From Weissella ceti (GTDB lineage: Bacteria; Bacillota; Bacilli; Lactobacillales; Lactobacillaceae): 64,000 nt of DNA. Location of the stretch: positions 868,001 through 932,000 of the forward strand of contig NZ_CP074441.1 of assembly GCF_018394055.1 (NCBI RefSeq). The letters run 5' to 3'. Positions 28,823 to 38,142 of the stretch are shown one piece after another. Every line of letters starts with the position of its first letter. The first letter of the stretch is position 1. The notes under the pieces are model-generated. The model did not search any database. It was given only the letters and a program-made list of their open reading frames with translations, and was not told the origin of the DNA. A program made the position numbers and the translations under genes.

Positions 28823-29848
28823 ATGATACTAAGCCATTCCATCGCTCAAGCTGTCTTCACAAAAATCCAGGCAGACATCACACCTATCACATTAATTATC
28901 ACAACACCGACTGGAATAAATTTGGCAACTGATACACCAAATCTGGTCAAGACCAATCTACCAATCCCAGCTGAAGCGCTAGAAACACCAGCGCCACTGC
29001 AGTTAACGTACAATGATGAACAAATCTACCTAATGCCCTTGGTTTATCAAACACAGAAAATTGGTTATCTCGGTTTGGTCGGTCCTTTCACAACCACAGA
29101 CCCCTTAATTAAGATTGTTTCTCGTTCAGCCAATTTGATTTTGGCGGAAGAAATCTTTAATGAGAACGCAGATACACGTCGTCAACCAGCTACGCGTGCT
29201 AAGTTCTTAGATCAATGGTTGCACCGTGACCCCGAAACCTTCTCCCATGATTTCATTCTGCAAGGCCAATCATTTGGTTACGATGTCATGAAGCCGCACC
29301 GTCTAATGGTGCTTTCAGAAGAAACGTTACCGGAAGAATTAAAAGTACATGCATTAAATGCCCTACCATTACATGAAGCCAAACAAACAATGATTGTCTT
29401 AGATGGGACTAATCCAACGTTAGATAGTTTAAACATGTCCTATCCAGCTGGTGTGTCAGCGCCAACGGTTAATCTAAAGAAGGCCTTGCAACAAGCACAA
29501 AGTGCACTAAACCATGCCTTAACATTACCGATTAAGTCACCGGTTGATTGGCAACGTTCACAATACATCACATTGATTCTGGCTAGCGCCATGCAATTAA
29601 AGTCACCCTTTAGCTTTAAGGGCAATGATAATGCCACTGATTTGTTGAACACCTTCCGTGTTTACTTTGAAAACAATGGCCACTTGCAACAAACTGCTGA
29701 TGAATTACACATTCACCGAAATACATTGAACTATCGTCTTGATATGATTCATAAGACAACAAAGCTTGATCCACGTAATTATCAAGACCTAATCTTCTTA
29801 TACATTGTCTTCTTGGGCACATCTTCTGACGCCGTTTCAGAATTATAG
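28823..29848 (+). CDS. CdaR/PucR-family transcriptional regulator, divergent to glp operon
   Basis: 341 residues from the ATG at 28823, which has AAAGGA nine bases upstream; the frame opens at 28739 without a ribosome site. N-terminal sensor part resembles the sugar-diacid recognition domain (LSHSIAQAVFTKIQADITP), and the C-terminal 55 residues are the PucR-type helix-turn-helix (GHLQQTADELHIHRNTLNYRLDMI). Such proteins are usually activators answering to small organic acids. Divergent placement suggests control of glpKO-tpi-glpF by glycerol metabolites, an inference. Confidence 0.85.
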   Translation: MILSHSIAQAVFTKIQADITPITLIITTPTGINLATDTPNLVKTNLPIPAEALETPAPLQLTYNDEQIYLMPLVYQTQKIGYLGLVGPFTTTDPLIKIVSRSANLILAEEIFNENADTRRQPATRAKFLDQWLHRDPETFSHDFILQGQSFGYDVMKPHRLMVLSEETLPEELKVHALNALPLHEAKQTMIVLDGTNPTLDSLNMSYPAGVSAPTVNLKKALQQAQSALNHALTLPIKSPVDWQRSQYITLILASAMQLKSPFSFKGNDNATDLLNTFRVYFENNGHLQQTADELHIHRNTLNYRLDMIHKTTKLDPRNYQDLIFLYIVFLGTSSDAVSEL

Positions 29849-29855
29849 ACACAAA

Positions 29856-29888
29856 AAAAACGCACATTCGATTTGAATGTGCGTTTTT
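29856..29888. terminator. Bidirectional terminator
   Basis: AAAAACGCACATTC / GAATGTGCGTTTTT (29856-29869 with 29875-29888), loop GATTT. It serves the plus-strand regulator gene and the minus-strand antiporter gene, which converge here. Confidence 0.9.
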
Positions 29889-29904
29889 ATTTATATGCAT
29901 TTAA

Positions 29905-30876
29905 TTAGTCAACCTTTGAAAGCATTGGCTTCAACATGATTGGAGCAACGATTGTTGATAGGATAATAACCACAACGAATTCGGCGAAGATTGGGGCTGA
30001 CAAGACACCTGCTCCCAATCCAATCTTAGCGATAACCAAAGCCATTTCACCACGTGAGACCATTCCAGCCCCAGTAGCACGTGCTTCAGCAACGTTCAAT
30101 CCAGCAAAACGAGCTCCGAAACCAGAACCGTAGTACTTAGTTGCAACGGCCAAAACAGTCAATAGTAACAAGACGACAACCATCTTAACTGACAAGTCCA
30201 ATGTAACGGCCAAACCAATTGATCCGAAGAAGATTGGGTATAGTGACCATTCACCAACGTTAGACAAGATGTGGTACATGTCTTCTGCCTTTGACCAACG
30301 GCTCAAAGCCAAACCAAGACCGAAGGCAATCAATGGGAACAATGTTGTAATGCTCAAACCATTTCCACCAACGAAGGCAGTGTAAGCAGTAACCAACAAC
30401 AAAGCCAAGATATCATCCAAGACAGCGGCTCCTAGAACAACGGCACCAACACGTGATTGTACCTTGTTTTGTTCAGTTAGCACGGCAATTGTGATTGAAA
30501 TTGAAGTAGCGGCGAATACGATACCCCAGAAAATAGCGATTCCAAGTTCAATCCCCAATCCGAAGTAGGCAACAAGTGGGAATGCAACCAATGGTACGAT
30601 AACTCCCATCAAGGCAACCCATGTTGCTGGCTTAGCGTTATCCTTCAATGTCTTCACATCTGTTTCCAAACCGGCATTGAACAATAGCAATAGCACACCA
30701 ATTTCAGCAATCACTTCAATTGGGTGGCTGTTTGGCACGACGTTTAGCAATGCAGGCCCAACAATCAAACCGGCCATCAGTTGTCCAACAACCTTTGATA
30801 GCCCAATCTTAGTCCCTAACCAACCCGCAACTAGCGCAACGGCTAGAAGAACTAACAAATTAATAATAATAGACAT
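29905..30876 (-). CDS. Sodium/proton antiporter, CPA2 (NapA/Kef-type) family
   Basis: 323 residues, all membrane helices, no cytoplasmic regulatory domain; shorter than the ~380 of Enterococcus NapA. Family text: GLSKVVGQLMAGLIVGPALL, LLLFNAGLETD, FAATSISITIAVL (unwound helix 4) and AAVLDDILALL, where paired Asp residues are the ion-binding site of electrogenic antiporters. Exchanges Na+ (or Li+, K+) for H+. Start at 30876 chosen because GGGAG lies ten bases upstream; seven further codons are open. A large hairpin precedes it. Confidence 0.85.
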   Translation of the reverse strand: MSIIINLLVLLAVALVAGWLGTKIGLSKVVGQLMAGLIVGPALLNVVPNSHPIEVIAEIGVLLLLFNAGLETDVKTLKDNAKPATWVALMGVIVPLVAFPLVAYFGLGIELGIAIFWGIVFAATSISITIAVLTEQNKVQSRVGAVVLGAAVLDDILALLLVTAYTAFVGGNGLSITTLFPLIAFGLGLALSRWSKAEDMYHILSNVGEWSLYPIFFGSIGLAVTLDLSVKMVVVLLLLTVLAVATKYYGSGFGARFAGLNVAEARATGAGMVSRGEMALVIAKIGLGAGVLSAPIFAEFVVVIILSTIVAPIMLKPMLSKVD

Positions 30877-30931
30877 ATAACTTACTTCTCCCAACATATT
30901 TCATTATTTTTAGATGAATACTAACAAAAAA

Positions 30932-30984
30932 GGACACCTCAAGAAATGATTAGTTCCCCCAACTAATCCGTTCTTGAGGCATCC
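30932..30984 (-). terminator. Two-tier hairpin ahead of the antiporter gene: terminator or attenuator
   Basis: Outer 14-pair stem (30932-30945 with 30971-30984; two G-U pairs) encloses an inner 8-pair stem (30948-30955 with 30961-30968, GATTAGTT/AACTAATC) with a five-G loop. The minus-strand exit is TTTTTTG. It follows the RelB-like gene and lies about 55 bases before the antiporter start, so it could end the former or attenuate the latter. Confidence 0.8.
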
Positions 30985-31022
30985 GTCTCAACCGTTAATT
31001 TATTCTTCTATGTAAATTTAGT

Positions 31023-31190
31023 TTACTTTGCTGAGAACAAATTGTCAAATGGTGAGTTACCAGTATGTGCAACTTGTGTCAAAAAGATCTTGATCGCAGT
31101 TTGTGTAGTCAAACCTTGCGCCTTGAAAATTTCGTCTGCCTTGTCCTTTACGTTGTCTTCAACACGCAATTGAATTAGCTTTTCTGCCAT
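31023..31190 (-). CDS. Orphan RelB/DinJ-family antitoxin
   Basis: 55 residues. Begins MAEKLIQLRVEDNVKDKADE (ribbon-helix-helix strand and first helix) and continues IFKAQGLTTQTAIKIFLTQV, the RelB/DinJ signature with the second helix, ending FDNLFSAK. Such proteins bind DNA as dimers and neutralise RelE-type toxins. GGGGGATAT lies seven bases before the ATG. No toxin gene is adjacent: the antiporter follows and rel precedes, so it is an orphan or a plain regulator. Too short for most gene callers. Confidence 0.8.
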   Translation of the reverse strand: MAEKLIQLRVEDNVKDKADEIFKAQGLTTQTAIKIFLTQVAHTGNSPFDNLFSAK

Positions 31191-31367
31191 GGTTATATCC
31201 CCCGTCGTTTTTTATTATTTAAATTTCATAATATAGTATAACATATTGTTTTTGAAAACAACCTACTAAAAATATGAAAAATCATAAAAAAATTCGCAGA
31301 ACATGACAAAACCCCGTTGTAAACAAGATTACACATACTTAATTTTACATTTTAAAACGTTTTTACG

Positions 31368-33593
31368 TTATTTGAATGCGCGTTCAACGTCAAACACATC
31401 TTTTACATTTTTAATACTTTCCATAATATGTTCCAATTGTTCAATATCACGGACAACCACAGTTAGGCTAATAACCACTTCATCACGGTTATTAATTCGC
31501 CCATTAATTGAGCTTAATTTCTTCGTTGTGTTTGTGACGGTACGAATAACGTCATTCAATAACTTTTCACGATTTGTCGCACGAACCAACAGGTCGGCCT
31601 CAAATTCTTCACGGCCACCCAACAAATCCGGAGCCCAATCAACGTTAATTAAACGTTGATCTGCATCTTCAGCGGCACGTACATTCGGACAATCTTTACG
31701 GTGTACAGAAACGCCACGTCCTTGGGTGACATAACCAATCACATCGTCCCCTGGTACAGGTGTACAACAGTGACCAAGACGAATTAATAGATTATCCACC
31801 CCATCAATCACGATACTATCGCGTTTACGTTGCTTAGAATCCTTTTTAACCGCATTTTCAAGGGTTGTGTGCTCTTCAAGCACCGCTTTTTGCTCAGCGT
31901 CCAGACGTTCAGCTTCTAGTTCCGCACGCTTCTTTTCGGTGAACTTATTAACGATTCCTTGTGGACTTACATCCCCAAAGCCTAAGCCAGCATACAAATC
32001 ATCCGTTGTCTTGAAGTAAGTCTTCTCGGCAGCGTACTCCGCATTTTCGGTCGTCATGATTTCTTCTGGATCAAAGCCATCGTTACGCAAGAAGTCCGCT
32101 AGAATCTTCTTACCAGCCGCAATATTTTCACCCTTATCCTGTTGACGGAAGTATTGGCGAATCTTATTACGGGCACGACGTGTTGACACCACATTTAACC
32201 AATCACGATTTGGCTTGGCGTTTTGTGAGGTCATGATTTCTACAATGTCACCCGTTTGAATTTCATAATCCAACGGCACAATGCGATCATTCACCTTCGC
32301 ACCAGTCGTGTGATTACCTACTTTAGTATGGATACTGTATGCCATATCTAATGGCCCAGCCCCTTGCGGCAATTCGATCACATCGCCCATTGGCGTAAAG
32401 GCAAAGGTTAGGTTCGTAAACAACTCTCCTTTGACCGATTCCATGAATTCATTCGCATCACCCACATCATCAAGATCCAAAATAGTTTGAATCACGTTCA
32501 ATTTCTGTTGATCTGCGTTTTGAACGTCCGCTCCGTCTTGCTTACCTTCTTTATATGCCCAGTGTGCGGCCACACCAAATTCAGCGACTTCGTGCATCGC
32601 ATGGGTACGAATTTGAACTTCCATTGGTCGACCACCTGGTCCCACAACGGTTGTATGCAATGATTGGTATCCATTGGCCTTAGGCAAGGCAATATAGTCC
32701 TTGAAACGGCCTGGCATTGGTGTCCACTTAGAGTGAATCATCCCCAAGACAGCATATGTTTCTGGCATTGAGTCCACAACTACACGAATAGCAGATAAGT
32801 CGAAGATATCTTCGAAGTCCTTATGCTTATCGACCATCTTACGATAAACAGAATAAATATGCTTCGGACGACCATAGACATCCGCATGTTCCAGATTTAG
32901 TTCACTAATGATGTCTTCAATCTCATTCACGGCTTGGTCCACGAAGTTTAGACGTTCTTGACGGCGCATCTTCATCTTCTTGGCAATATCATGGTACGCT
33001 TCCGTATCTAGATAACGTAATGACAAGTCTTCTAGTTCCCACTTAATCGTCATGATCCCAAGACGATCCGCCAATGGTGCGTAGATTTCTAAGGTTTCAT
33101 TCGCAATACGGCGTTGCTTTTCTGGCTTCAAAGCATCCAGTGTACGCATATTGTGTAAACGATCTGCTAGCTTAACGATAATCACACGAATGTCTTTTGA
33201 CATCGCCAAAAGAAGCTTACGGTGATTTTCTGCTAATTGCTCACGCGTTGACTTATATTTAATTTTTGAAAGCTTTGACACCCCATCAACGATTAGTGCA
33301 ACGTCCTCACCAAATAGTTCCGTTAATTCTTCAAGTGTCGCATCTGTGTCTTCAATCACATCATGCAAGTATCCAGCCACGACAGTATCTGGATCCATGT
33401 TCAAATCCGCTAAAATACCGGCCACTTGCACTGGGTGCATAATATAAGGCTCGCCTGATTGGCGCATTTGGTCATGGTGCAAGTTATCAGCGAAAGCATA
33501 CGCTTTATCTACTTTTGCAACATGATTTTCGTTCATGTAACTGGCAACGGTGTTGTGCACATCGGTTGCGGTTACTGATTTCGTCTCTACCAT
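31368..33593 (-). CDS. rel: Bifunctional (p)ppGpp synthetase/hydrolase Rel
   Basis: 741 residues. HD hydrolase domain (YIMHPVQVAGILAD, HDVIEDTDATLEEL, LADRLHNMRTL), synthetase domain (YSVYRKMVDKHKDFEDIFDLSAIRV, KANGYQSLHTTVVGPGGRPMEVQIRT), TGS (AFTPMGDVIELPQGAGPLDMAY), a zinc-finger-like linker (HCCTPVPGDDVIGYVTQGRGVSVHRKDC) and a C-terminal ACT domain. Runs the stringent response on the ribosome. GAAGGA precedes the ATG. The dtd gene that usually follows is missing here. Confidence 0.97.
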   Translation of the reverse strand: MVETKSVTATDVHNTVASYMNENHVAKVDKAYAFADNLHHDQMRQSGEPYIMHPVQVAGILADLNMDPDTVVAGYLHDVIEDTDATLEELTELFGEDVALIVDGVSKLSKIKYKSTREQLAENHRKLLLAMSKDIRVIIVKLADRLHNMRTLDALKPEKQRRIANETLEIYAPLADRLGIMTIKWELEDLSLRYLDTEAYHDIAKKMKMRRQERLNFVDQAVNEIEDIISELNLEHADVYGRPKHIYSVYRKMVDKHKDFEDIFDLSAIRVVVDSMPETYAVLGMIHSKWTPMPGRFKDYIALPKANGYQSLHTTVVGPGGRPMEVQIRTHAMHEVAEFGVAAHWAYKEGKQDGADVQNADQQKLNVIQTILDLDDVGDANEFMESVKGELFTNLTFAFTPMGDVIELPQGAGPLDMAYSIHTKVGNHTTGAKVNDRIVPLDYEIQTGDIVEIMTSQNAKPNRDWLNVVSTRRARNKIRQYFRQQDKGENIAAGKKILADFLRNDGFDPEEIMTTENAEYAAEKTYFKTTDDLYAGLGFGDVSPQGIVNKFTEKKRAELEAERLDAEQKAVLEEHTTLENAVKKDSKQRKRDSIVIDGVDNLLIRLGHCCTPVPGDDVIGYVTQGRGVSVHRKDCPNVRAAEDADQRLINVDWAPDLLGGREEFEADLLVRATNREKLLNDVIRTVTNTTKKLSSINGRINNRDEVVISLTVVVRDIEQLEHIMESIKNVKDVFDVERAFK

Positions 33594-33711
33594 CGTGTCC
33601 TTCTTTCCGCCTGATTTAAATGTTCGTAAAACATCTAGTAAGCTGAGTATATATATACTATCTTACATCAAATGTGCCAGTCATTAAAGTTTCGGACAGA
33701 AAGTCGCATAT

Positions 33712-36700
33712 TTATGCTTTAAAGACGACGTTTTCAGACCCTAATACGGCAATTAATGCTTGTTTTGTGGCTTCATCGGCGGCTAACCAATGACGTTGTT
33801 CTAGCCGCGTATTCTTACCCGTCATTTCATTCACAGCCACAACTGGATTGATCCCCTTATGCTCACGAATGATATTATTCAAGGCTTTCCCTTGTTCATC
33901 TGAACTATAACGGACATACCAAGTCCCACTCGCAACTTCAGGTTGCTGAGCTACTTGTAATTGGTTCACGATCATTTGCAAACCATCCCCCTTACGTTGG
34001 GCTTCAACGGTTCCTTGAATTTGCAGAATAGCCCCTGCTTCCAGCGACTTTCCCACTTGCTTATACAATTGCGGGAAGACGGTTACTGAGATATCACCAC
34101 TTAGATCCATCACATCAACGAAGGCCATTTCGTCACCCTTCTTCGTACGAATGACTTTGACACCCTTCACATAACCTAAGATGGATGCCTTTGGTGCATT
34201 CAAACTCAAGTTCGCAATATCTTGATGTGGTAATGATAGGTACGCTTCGATTGGATGACCACTCAAATAAACACCTAGGTATTCAAATTCCAAATCTAAT
34301 TGTTCCGTTGCATTGAACGGTTCAACCATCACTTCTTTTGGCTTAACTTCTGCCAATAGATCTAAGGACCCACCTGAGAATGAAACGGCATCAATGATTG
34401 GCTTTAATGATTGCACCAGCTTCTTACGATTCGTATCGAATCCATCTAATGCACCAGCATAAATTAGTGGTTCAATACTCTCTGGCTTTTGATACTTCGC
34501 AGGTAAACGCGCAATTAATTCGTCTAATGACTTATAACGACCATGTTCTGAACGTTCATTCAGAATCGTTTCACGGAAGTCACGACGAAGACCCGCAATT
34601 GAGGCCAAGCCCATCTGTAATTGACCTTTGTCCGTAATCGTATAACCTTGCCAACTCGTATTAATATCAGGTCGGGCAATTTCAACGCCAATACTACGTG
34701 CTTCAGTTAGATACGCCATAATTTTTGGACGTTGCGCAATCGCATCATTCATAACCGCTTTATAGAAAGCCGCTGGATAATGCGCCTTCAAATAAGCCAA
34801 TTGCATGGCTAGCTTTGAATAAGCCACCGCGTGTGAACGGTTAAATCCATACATCGCAAAGGTTTCAATATACCCATAAACTTGTTCCGCAAGTTCAGCA
34901 GTATGGCCTAGACGCTCGGCTCCGCTCACAAATTGAGTTTTCACTGCATCCAATTGGGCCTTATCCTTCTTAGACATCGCACGACGTAATAAGTCGGCTT
35001 GCCCAAGTGAGAAACCAGCGAATTGTTCGGCAACACGCATAACTTGCTCTTGGTAGACAATAATCCCGTAAGTTGGTGCTAGAATCGCGGCCATACTTTC
35101 ATCAGGAACATCTTGTGCTTCTTGTCCATGCTTACGGGCAATGAAGTGACCAATGTTTTGACTAGGTCCTGGGCGGAACAAGGCATTCGCCGCTACGATA
35201 TCTTCAAACGTATCAGGCTTCAAATCGCGCAACATGTTCTTCATCCCAGCTGATTCAAATTGGAAGACCCCATTTGTTTGTCCCTTTTGGAACAAAGCAA
35301 GTGTCTTTTGATCATTCAAATCAATCTTATTGATGTTGAAGTCTGGATCTACTTTGGCGACGGCACGTAAGGCTGTATCTAAGATATTCAAGTTAGATAG
35401 CGCCAAGAAATCCATCTTCAAAAGGCCTAGGCGTTCAACTGGACCCTTTGGTAATTGGGTGACTAGCCGTTCATCTTCGCCTAGTTGGACTGGCATAACT
35501 TGTTCAATGGCTTGCGCAGACAAGACGACCCCAGCCGCGTGCAAAGATGCATTACGAGGTAATCCTTCTAACTTCTTAGCTGTCTCAACTAATAGTTCAC
35601 CATCAACGGGCAAGTCGATTAATGCGTTCTTAAAAGGTTGTGATTGTTCATAAGCGTCCGCCACGGTCATGCCAACTTCACGTGGTAGTGTCTTGGCTAG
35701 TTGGTCAATTTGTGAGGGATTCAGTCCAAAGACACGGGCAACATCACGGACGACGGCACGCATCGCCATCGTTGAGAATGTGATGATTTGGGCGACGTGT
35801 TCATGACCATAACGTTGGTGTAGATAACGCAGGACATCTTCACGGCGGTTGTCGGGGATGTCGATATCAATATCGGGCATTTGAATACGTTCTGGATTCA
35901 AGAAACGTTCGAACAATAGATCATACGCAATGGGATCCACATCAGTGATCCCTAATACGTACGCAACTAAAGAACCAGCCGCAGATCCACGCCCTGGTCC
36001 AATGCGAATTTCTTCATGTTGCGCAAATAGAATCATGTCAGCCACGATTAAGAAGTATTGATTGAATCCCAATTCATCAATAATGCCTAATTCATGTGCT
36101 AAACGATTTGAATAACGCCCATCATCTTCAATCCCTAATTCAGCTAAGCGTGATACTAAACCACGTTCAGCTAAATCAGCTAAGTATTCCGCCGCCGTTT
36201 CACCTTCTGGCAATGGTGTTTCTGGTAGATTGTCATGGGTTGCTTCAATCTCGAACGCTGAATGTTCCGCAATCCAATCTGCGTTTTCAACAGCATCACC
36301 TAATCCCTTAGTGACGAATCGTTCTGTACTATCAGCCATTGAAGCTAGGAAACGCGTTGGTGTTTCTTTCTGGCTCAAGGCGATATTAGCTAGGACTTCT
36401 CCTTGCCCAATCTTTGTTACGACTTGTGCGGCGAATTGATCACTTGGATCAGCGTATTCAACTGGATCCATCGCTACTAGTGGTACATCATAAGCACCTG
36501 ATAGATTACGGTATGTTGTAATCATGTCATCGGCCATATCTGACGTCACACCTAGATAAAGATGTCCCGCAGGTACTAAGGCTTGCACATCAGCCAGCCA
36601 CTTCCCAGCAACATCAATATTACTGTTCATTCCTAGCACTAATGACAATTCACTAATACGAGGCACTACGACATACAGTCCTTCTAATGAATCCACCAAC

Positions 36701-37026
36701 CCAGCCAACGATACTGGTTCAGTTTGACTCATAATCAAGCTACTAATGTGTAATAGATTGCGATATCCGGTTTGATTCTCAACCAATAGAATGTATGGGA
36801 AGCGTTGACTCATGGTCATTCCTTGTAGCTCGGCAGTTAAACCAAGAATTGGCTTAATATCCGCCGCTAAGGCAGCGTTATAAAAGGCATCCATCCCATA
36901 CAAGATATTTGTATCGGTTAGTGCGACTGCGTTGTACCCTTTTTGCTTAGCATTCTCCACTAGGGCCTGTGGCATCATTGGGCTTTCTAACAAGCTAAAC
37001 GCTGATTTCGTTTGTAATGGTGTCAT
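33712..37026 (-). CDS. dnaE: DNA polymerase III subunit alpha, DnaE type
   Basis: 1104 residues. PHP domain at the N-terminus (ALTDTNILYGMDAFYNAA), polymerase core with GPGRGSAAGSLVAY and PDIDIDIPDNRREDVLRY (catalytic Asp residues), NGVFQFES, and a C-terminal OB fold (GYVKGVKVIRTKKGDEMAFVDVMDLSGDI). In Firmicutes DnaE extends primers on the lagging strand while PolC does bulk synthesis. GGAGG sits eight bases before the ATG at 37026; seven extra codons upstream are not needed. Confidence 0.97.
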   Translation of the reverse strand: MTPLQTKSAFSLLESPMMPQALVENAKQKGYNAVALTDTNILYGMDAFYNAALAADIKPILGLTAELQGMTMSQRFPYILLVENQTGYRNLLHISSLIMSQTEPVSLAGLVDSLEGLYVVVPRISELSLVLGMNSNIDVAGKWLADVQALVPAGHLYLGVTSDMADDMITTYRNLSGAYDVPLVAMDPVEYADPSDQFAAQVVTKIGQGEVLANIALSQKETPTRFLASMADSTERFVTKGLGDAVENADWIAEHSAFEIEATHDNLPETPLPEGETAAEYLADLAERGLVSRLAELGIEDDGRYSNRLAHELGIIDELGFNQYFLIVADMILFAQHEEIRIGPGRGSAAGSLVAYVLGITDVDPIAYDLLFERFLNPERIQMPDIDIDIPDNRREDVLRYLHQRYGHEHVAQIITFSTMAMRAVVRDVARVFGLNPSQIDQLAKTLPREVGMTVADAYEQSQPFKNALIDLPVDGELLVETAKKLEGLPRNASLHAAGVVLSAQAIEQVMPVQLGEDERLVTQLPKGPVERLGLLKMDFLALSNLNILDTALRAVAKVDPDFNINKIDLNDQKTLALFQKGQTNGVFQFESAGMKNMLRDLKPDTFEDIVAANALFRPGPSQNIGHFIARKHGQEAQDVPDESMAAILAPTYGIIVYQEQVMRVAEQFAGFSLGQADLLRRAMSKKDKAQLDAVKTQFVSGAERLGHTAELAEQVYGYIETFAMYGFNRSHAVAYSKLAMQLAYLKAHYPAAFYKAVMNDAIAQRPKIMAYLTEARSIGVEIARPDINTSWQGYTITDKGQLQMGLASIAGLRRDFRETILNERSEHGRYKSLDELIARLPAKYQKPESIEPLIYAGALDGFDTNRKKLVQSLKPIIDAVSFSGGSLDLLAEVKPKEVMVEPFNATEQLDLEFEYLGVYLSGHPIEAYLSLPHQDIANLSLNAPKASILGYVKGVKVIRTKKGDEMAFVDVMDLSGDISVTVFPQLYKQVGKSLEAGAILQIQGTVEAQRKGDGLQMIVNQLQVAQQPEVASGTWYVRYSSDEQGKALNNIIREHKGINPVVAVNEMTGKNTRLEQRHWLAADEATKQALIAVLGSENVVFKA

Positions 37027-37382
37027 ATCGCTGCCTCCTTCTATCACTTAAGTGTACTCGTAACGTTGTTGATTTCACTTGAATCATCTGAATTAAACCA
37101 TATTCTCATTATAGTTCAAAACTGAATGAATATCGTTATAAAACCATTAAATTCCAAACATATCTAGGGCCCTTAGGGGCTAATCTATTAACCCTCATCT
37201 TAATTTTAAAGCTCCTCTAAACATCCAAGATAGATTTTTGTAAGTTTCAATGTGGAAATCACATTTTATACAAACACCGATAAAACAAAAGCAGCTAATC
37301 TCAAATAAAAATTAGCTGCTTTAATTCAATTTAATGATGATGGAAAATTATAAAAAAGTCACTTATCGCGTTGTTCAAGAAC
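37027..37382. other. Intergenic region upstream of dnaE
   Basis: 356 bases with the dnaE promoter region (no clear box pair seen) and the terminator of the 41-aa gene at 37288-37322. An overlapping plus-strand ORF of about 42 codons from 37334 lacks a ribosome site and is taken as chance. Confidence 0.45.
37288..37322 (-). terminator. Terminator of the 41-aa ORF
   Basis: Twelve-base perfect arms AAAGCAGCTAAT / ATTAGCTGCTTT (37288-37299 with 37311-37322); minus-strand exit TTGTTTTATC. Confidence 0.8.
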
Positions 37383-37508
37383 TTAATGTTCACGTACACG
37401 GTCCAGGACCGACGCAATATCACTTGATGAGCGTTCTTTTTCTGCTAAATAATGATTTATAAATTCTGGATTTTTTAGTTCTTGTTCAAGAATTTCATCA
37501 ATTTTCAT
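37383..37508 (-). CDS. 41-residue hypothetical protein (antitoxin-head-like)
   Basis: Starts MKIDEILEQELKNPEFINHY and ends IASVLDRVREH. The opening resembles the N-terminal helix of HigA-type or other helix-turn-helix antitoxins (helix with LxxELKNPEF then a Tyr/Glu), but the DNA-binding helices are absent. AGGAG lies eight bases before the ATG, and a strong terminator follows 60 bases downstream, supporting a real transcript. Either a genuine small protein or the truncated stub of an antitoxin gene. Confidence 0.55.
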   Translation of the reverse strand: MKIDEILEQELKNPEFINHYLAEKERSSSDIASVLDRVREH

Positions 37509-37802
37509 AGTGTTTCTCCTACTCATTTCGTAAATCTACAACATGTTTAATTTTTGTGCTTTTTATAACCAAATTATAGCGTATTTTCATAGAATGGTAC
37601 TTACTTTATTCCAGAGGAAACCTCTCATTATCTGTCTAAACGATATCCGAAATTAATCACCATCTATTTTAGATTTTTGTGATTCATAAGGTTGAGTCTC
37701 AAAATATTTCTTACTCAATATATAAAAAAACTAACTTCAAATAGAAGTTAGCTTTTTACAGATTTGACGAATGGATGACATCCGATTGGTCAGTAAGTCA
37801 TT
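37509..37802. other. Intergenic region
   Basis: 294 AT-rich bases. It holds the upstream region of the 41-aa ORF and the terminator of the YjzD-like gene at 37731-37751; nothing else is apparent. Confidence 0.4.
37731..37751 (-). terminator. Terminator of the YjzD-like gene
   Basis: CTAACTTC / GAAGTTAG with loop AAATA and minus-strand exit TTTTTTTATAT. Confidence 0.75.
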
Positions 37803-37988
37803 TTAAGACTTAGTTGGATTCGCTGAACGAGAGATAACGAAGAACATAACAACTCCGACAACTCCCATTACGGCTGAAAACAATGCTGTTGCAGTAGCGT
37901 CATAAGCGACACCTTGCAAAGCACTTGAGATATATCCTAGAACTTCTCCTAGAATGAACATCCAAACGAATAAATTAACGTATTTCAT
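37803..37988 (-). CDS. DUF2929 (YjzD-like) small membrane protein
   Basis: 61 residues with two membrane helices (about 4-24 and 34-54). MKYVNLFVWMFILGEVLGYISSALQG follows the pattern of the YjzD/DUF2929 proteins of Firmicutes. Function unknown. Two ATGs are adjacent and the ribosome site is weak (GAGG is some 15 bases away), so the exact start is uncertain. Own terminator; not part of the folA unit. Confidence 0.65.
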   Translation of the reverse strand: MKYVNLFVWMFILGEVLGYISSALQGVAYDATATALFSAVMGVVGVVMFFVISRSANPTKS

Positions 37989-38142
37989 CATTGCTTCAGC
38001 AACCTCGATTTCTCACTTTAATATATAGCTATTCTAAACCCGTTTGCTCAATTTGTCACATCATTTCGTCGAATGATTCCACAACTTTTTTAAACAAACA
38101 GCATATTCTGTGATTAACCACTAAATCTAGCTCTTAATTTAC

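Noticed and set aside
37334-37462. Plus-strand ORF beginning MMMENYKKVTYRVV
   Set aside because: No ribosome site; it overlaps the better supported 41-residue minus-strand ORF and its terminator lies on the other strand.
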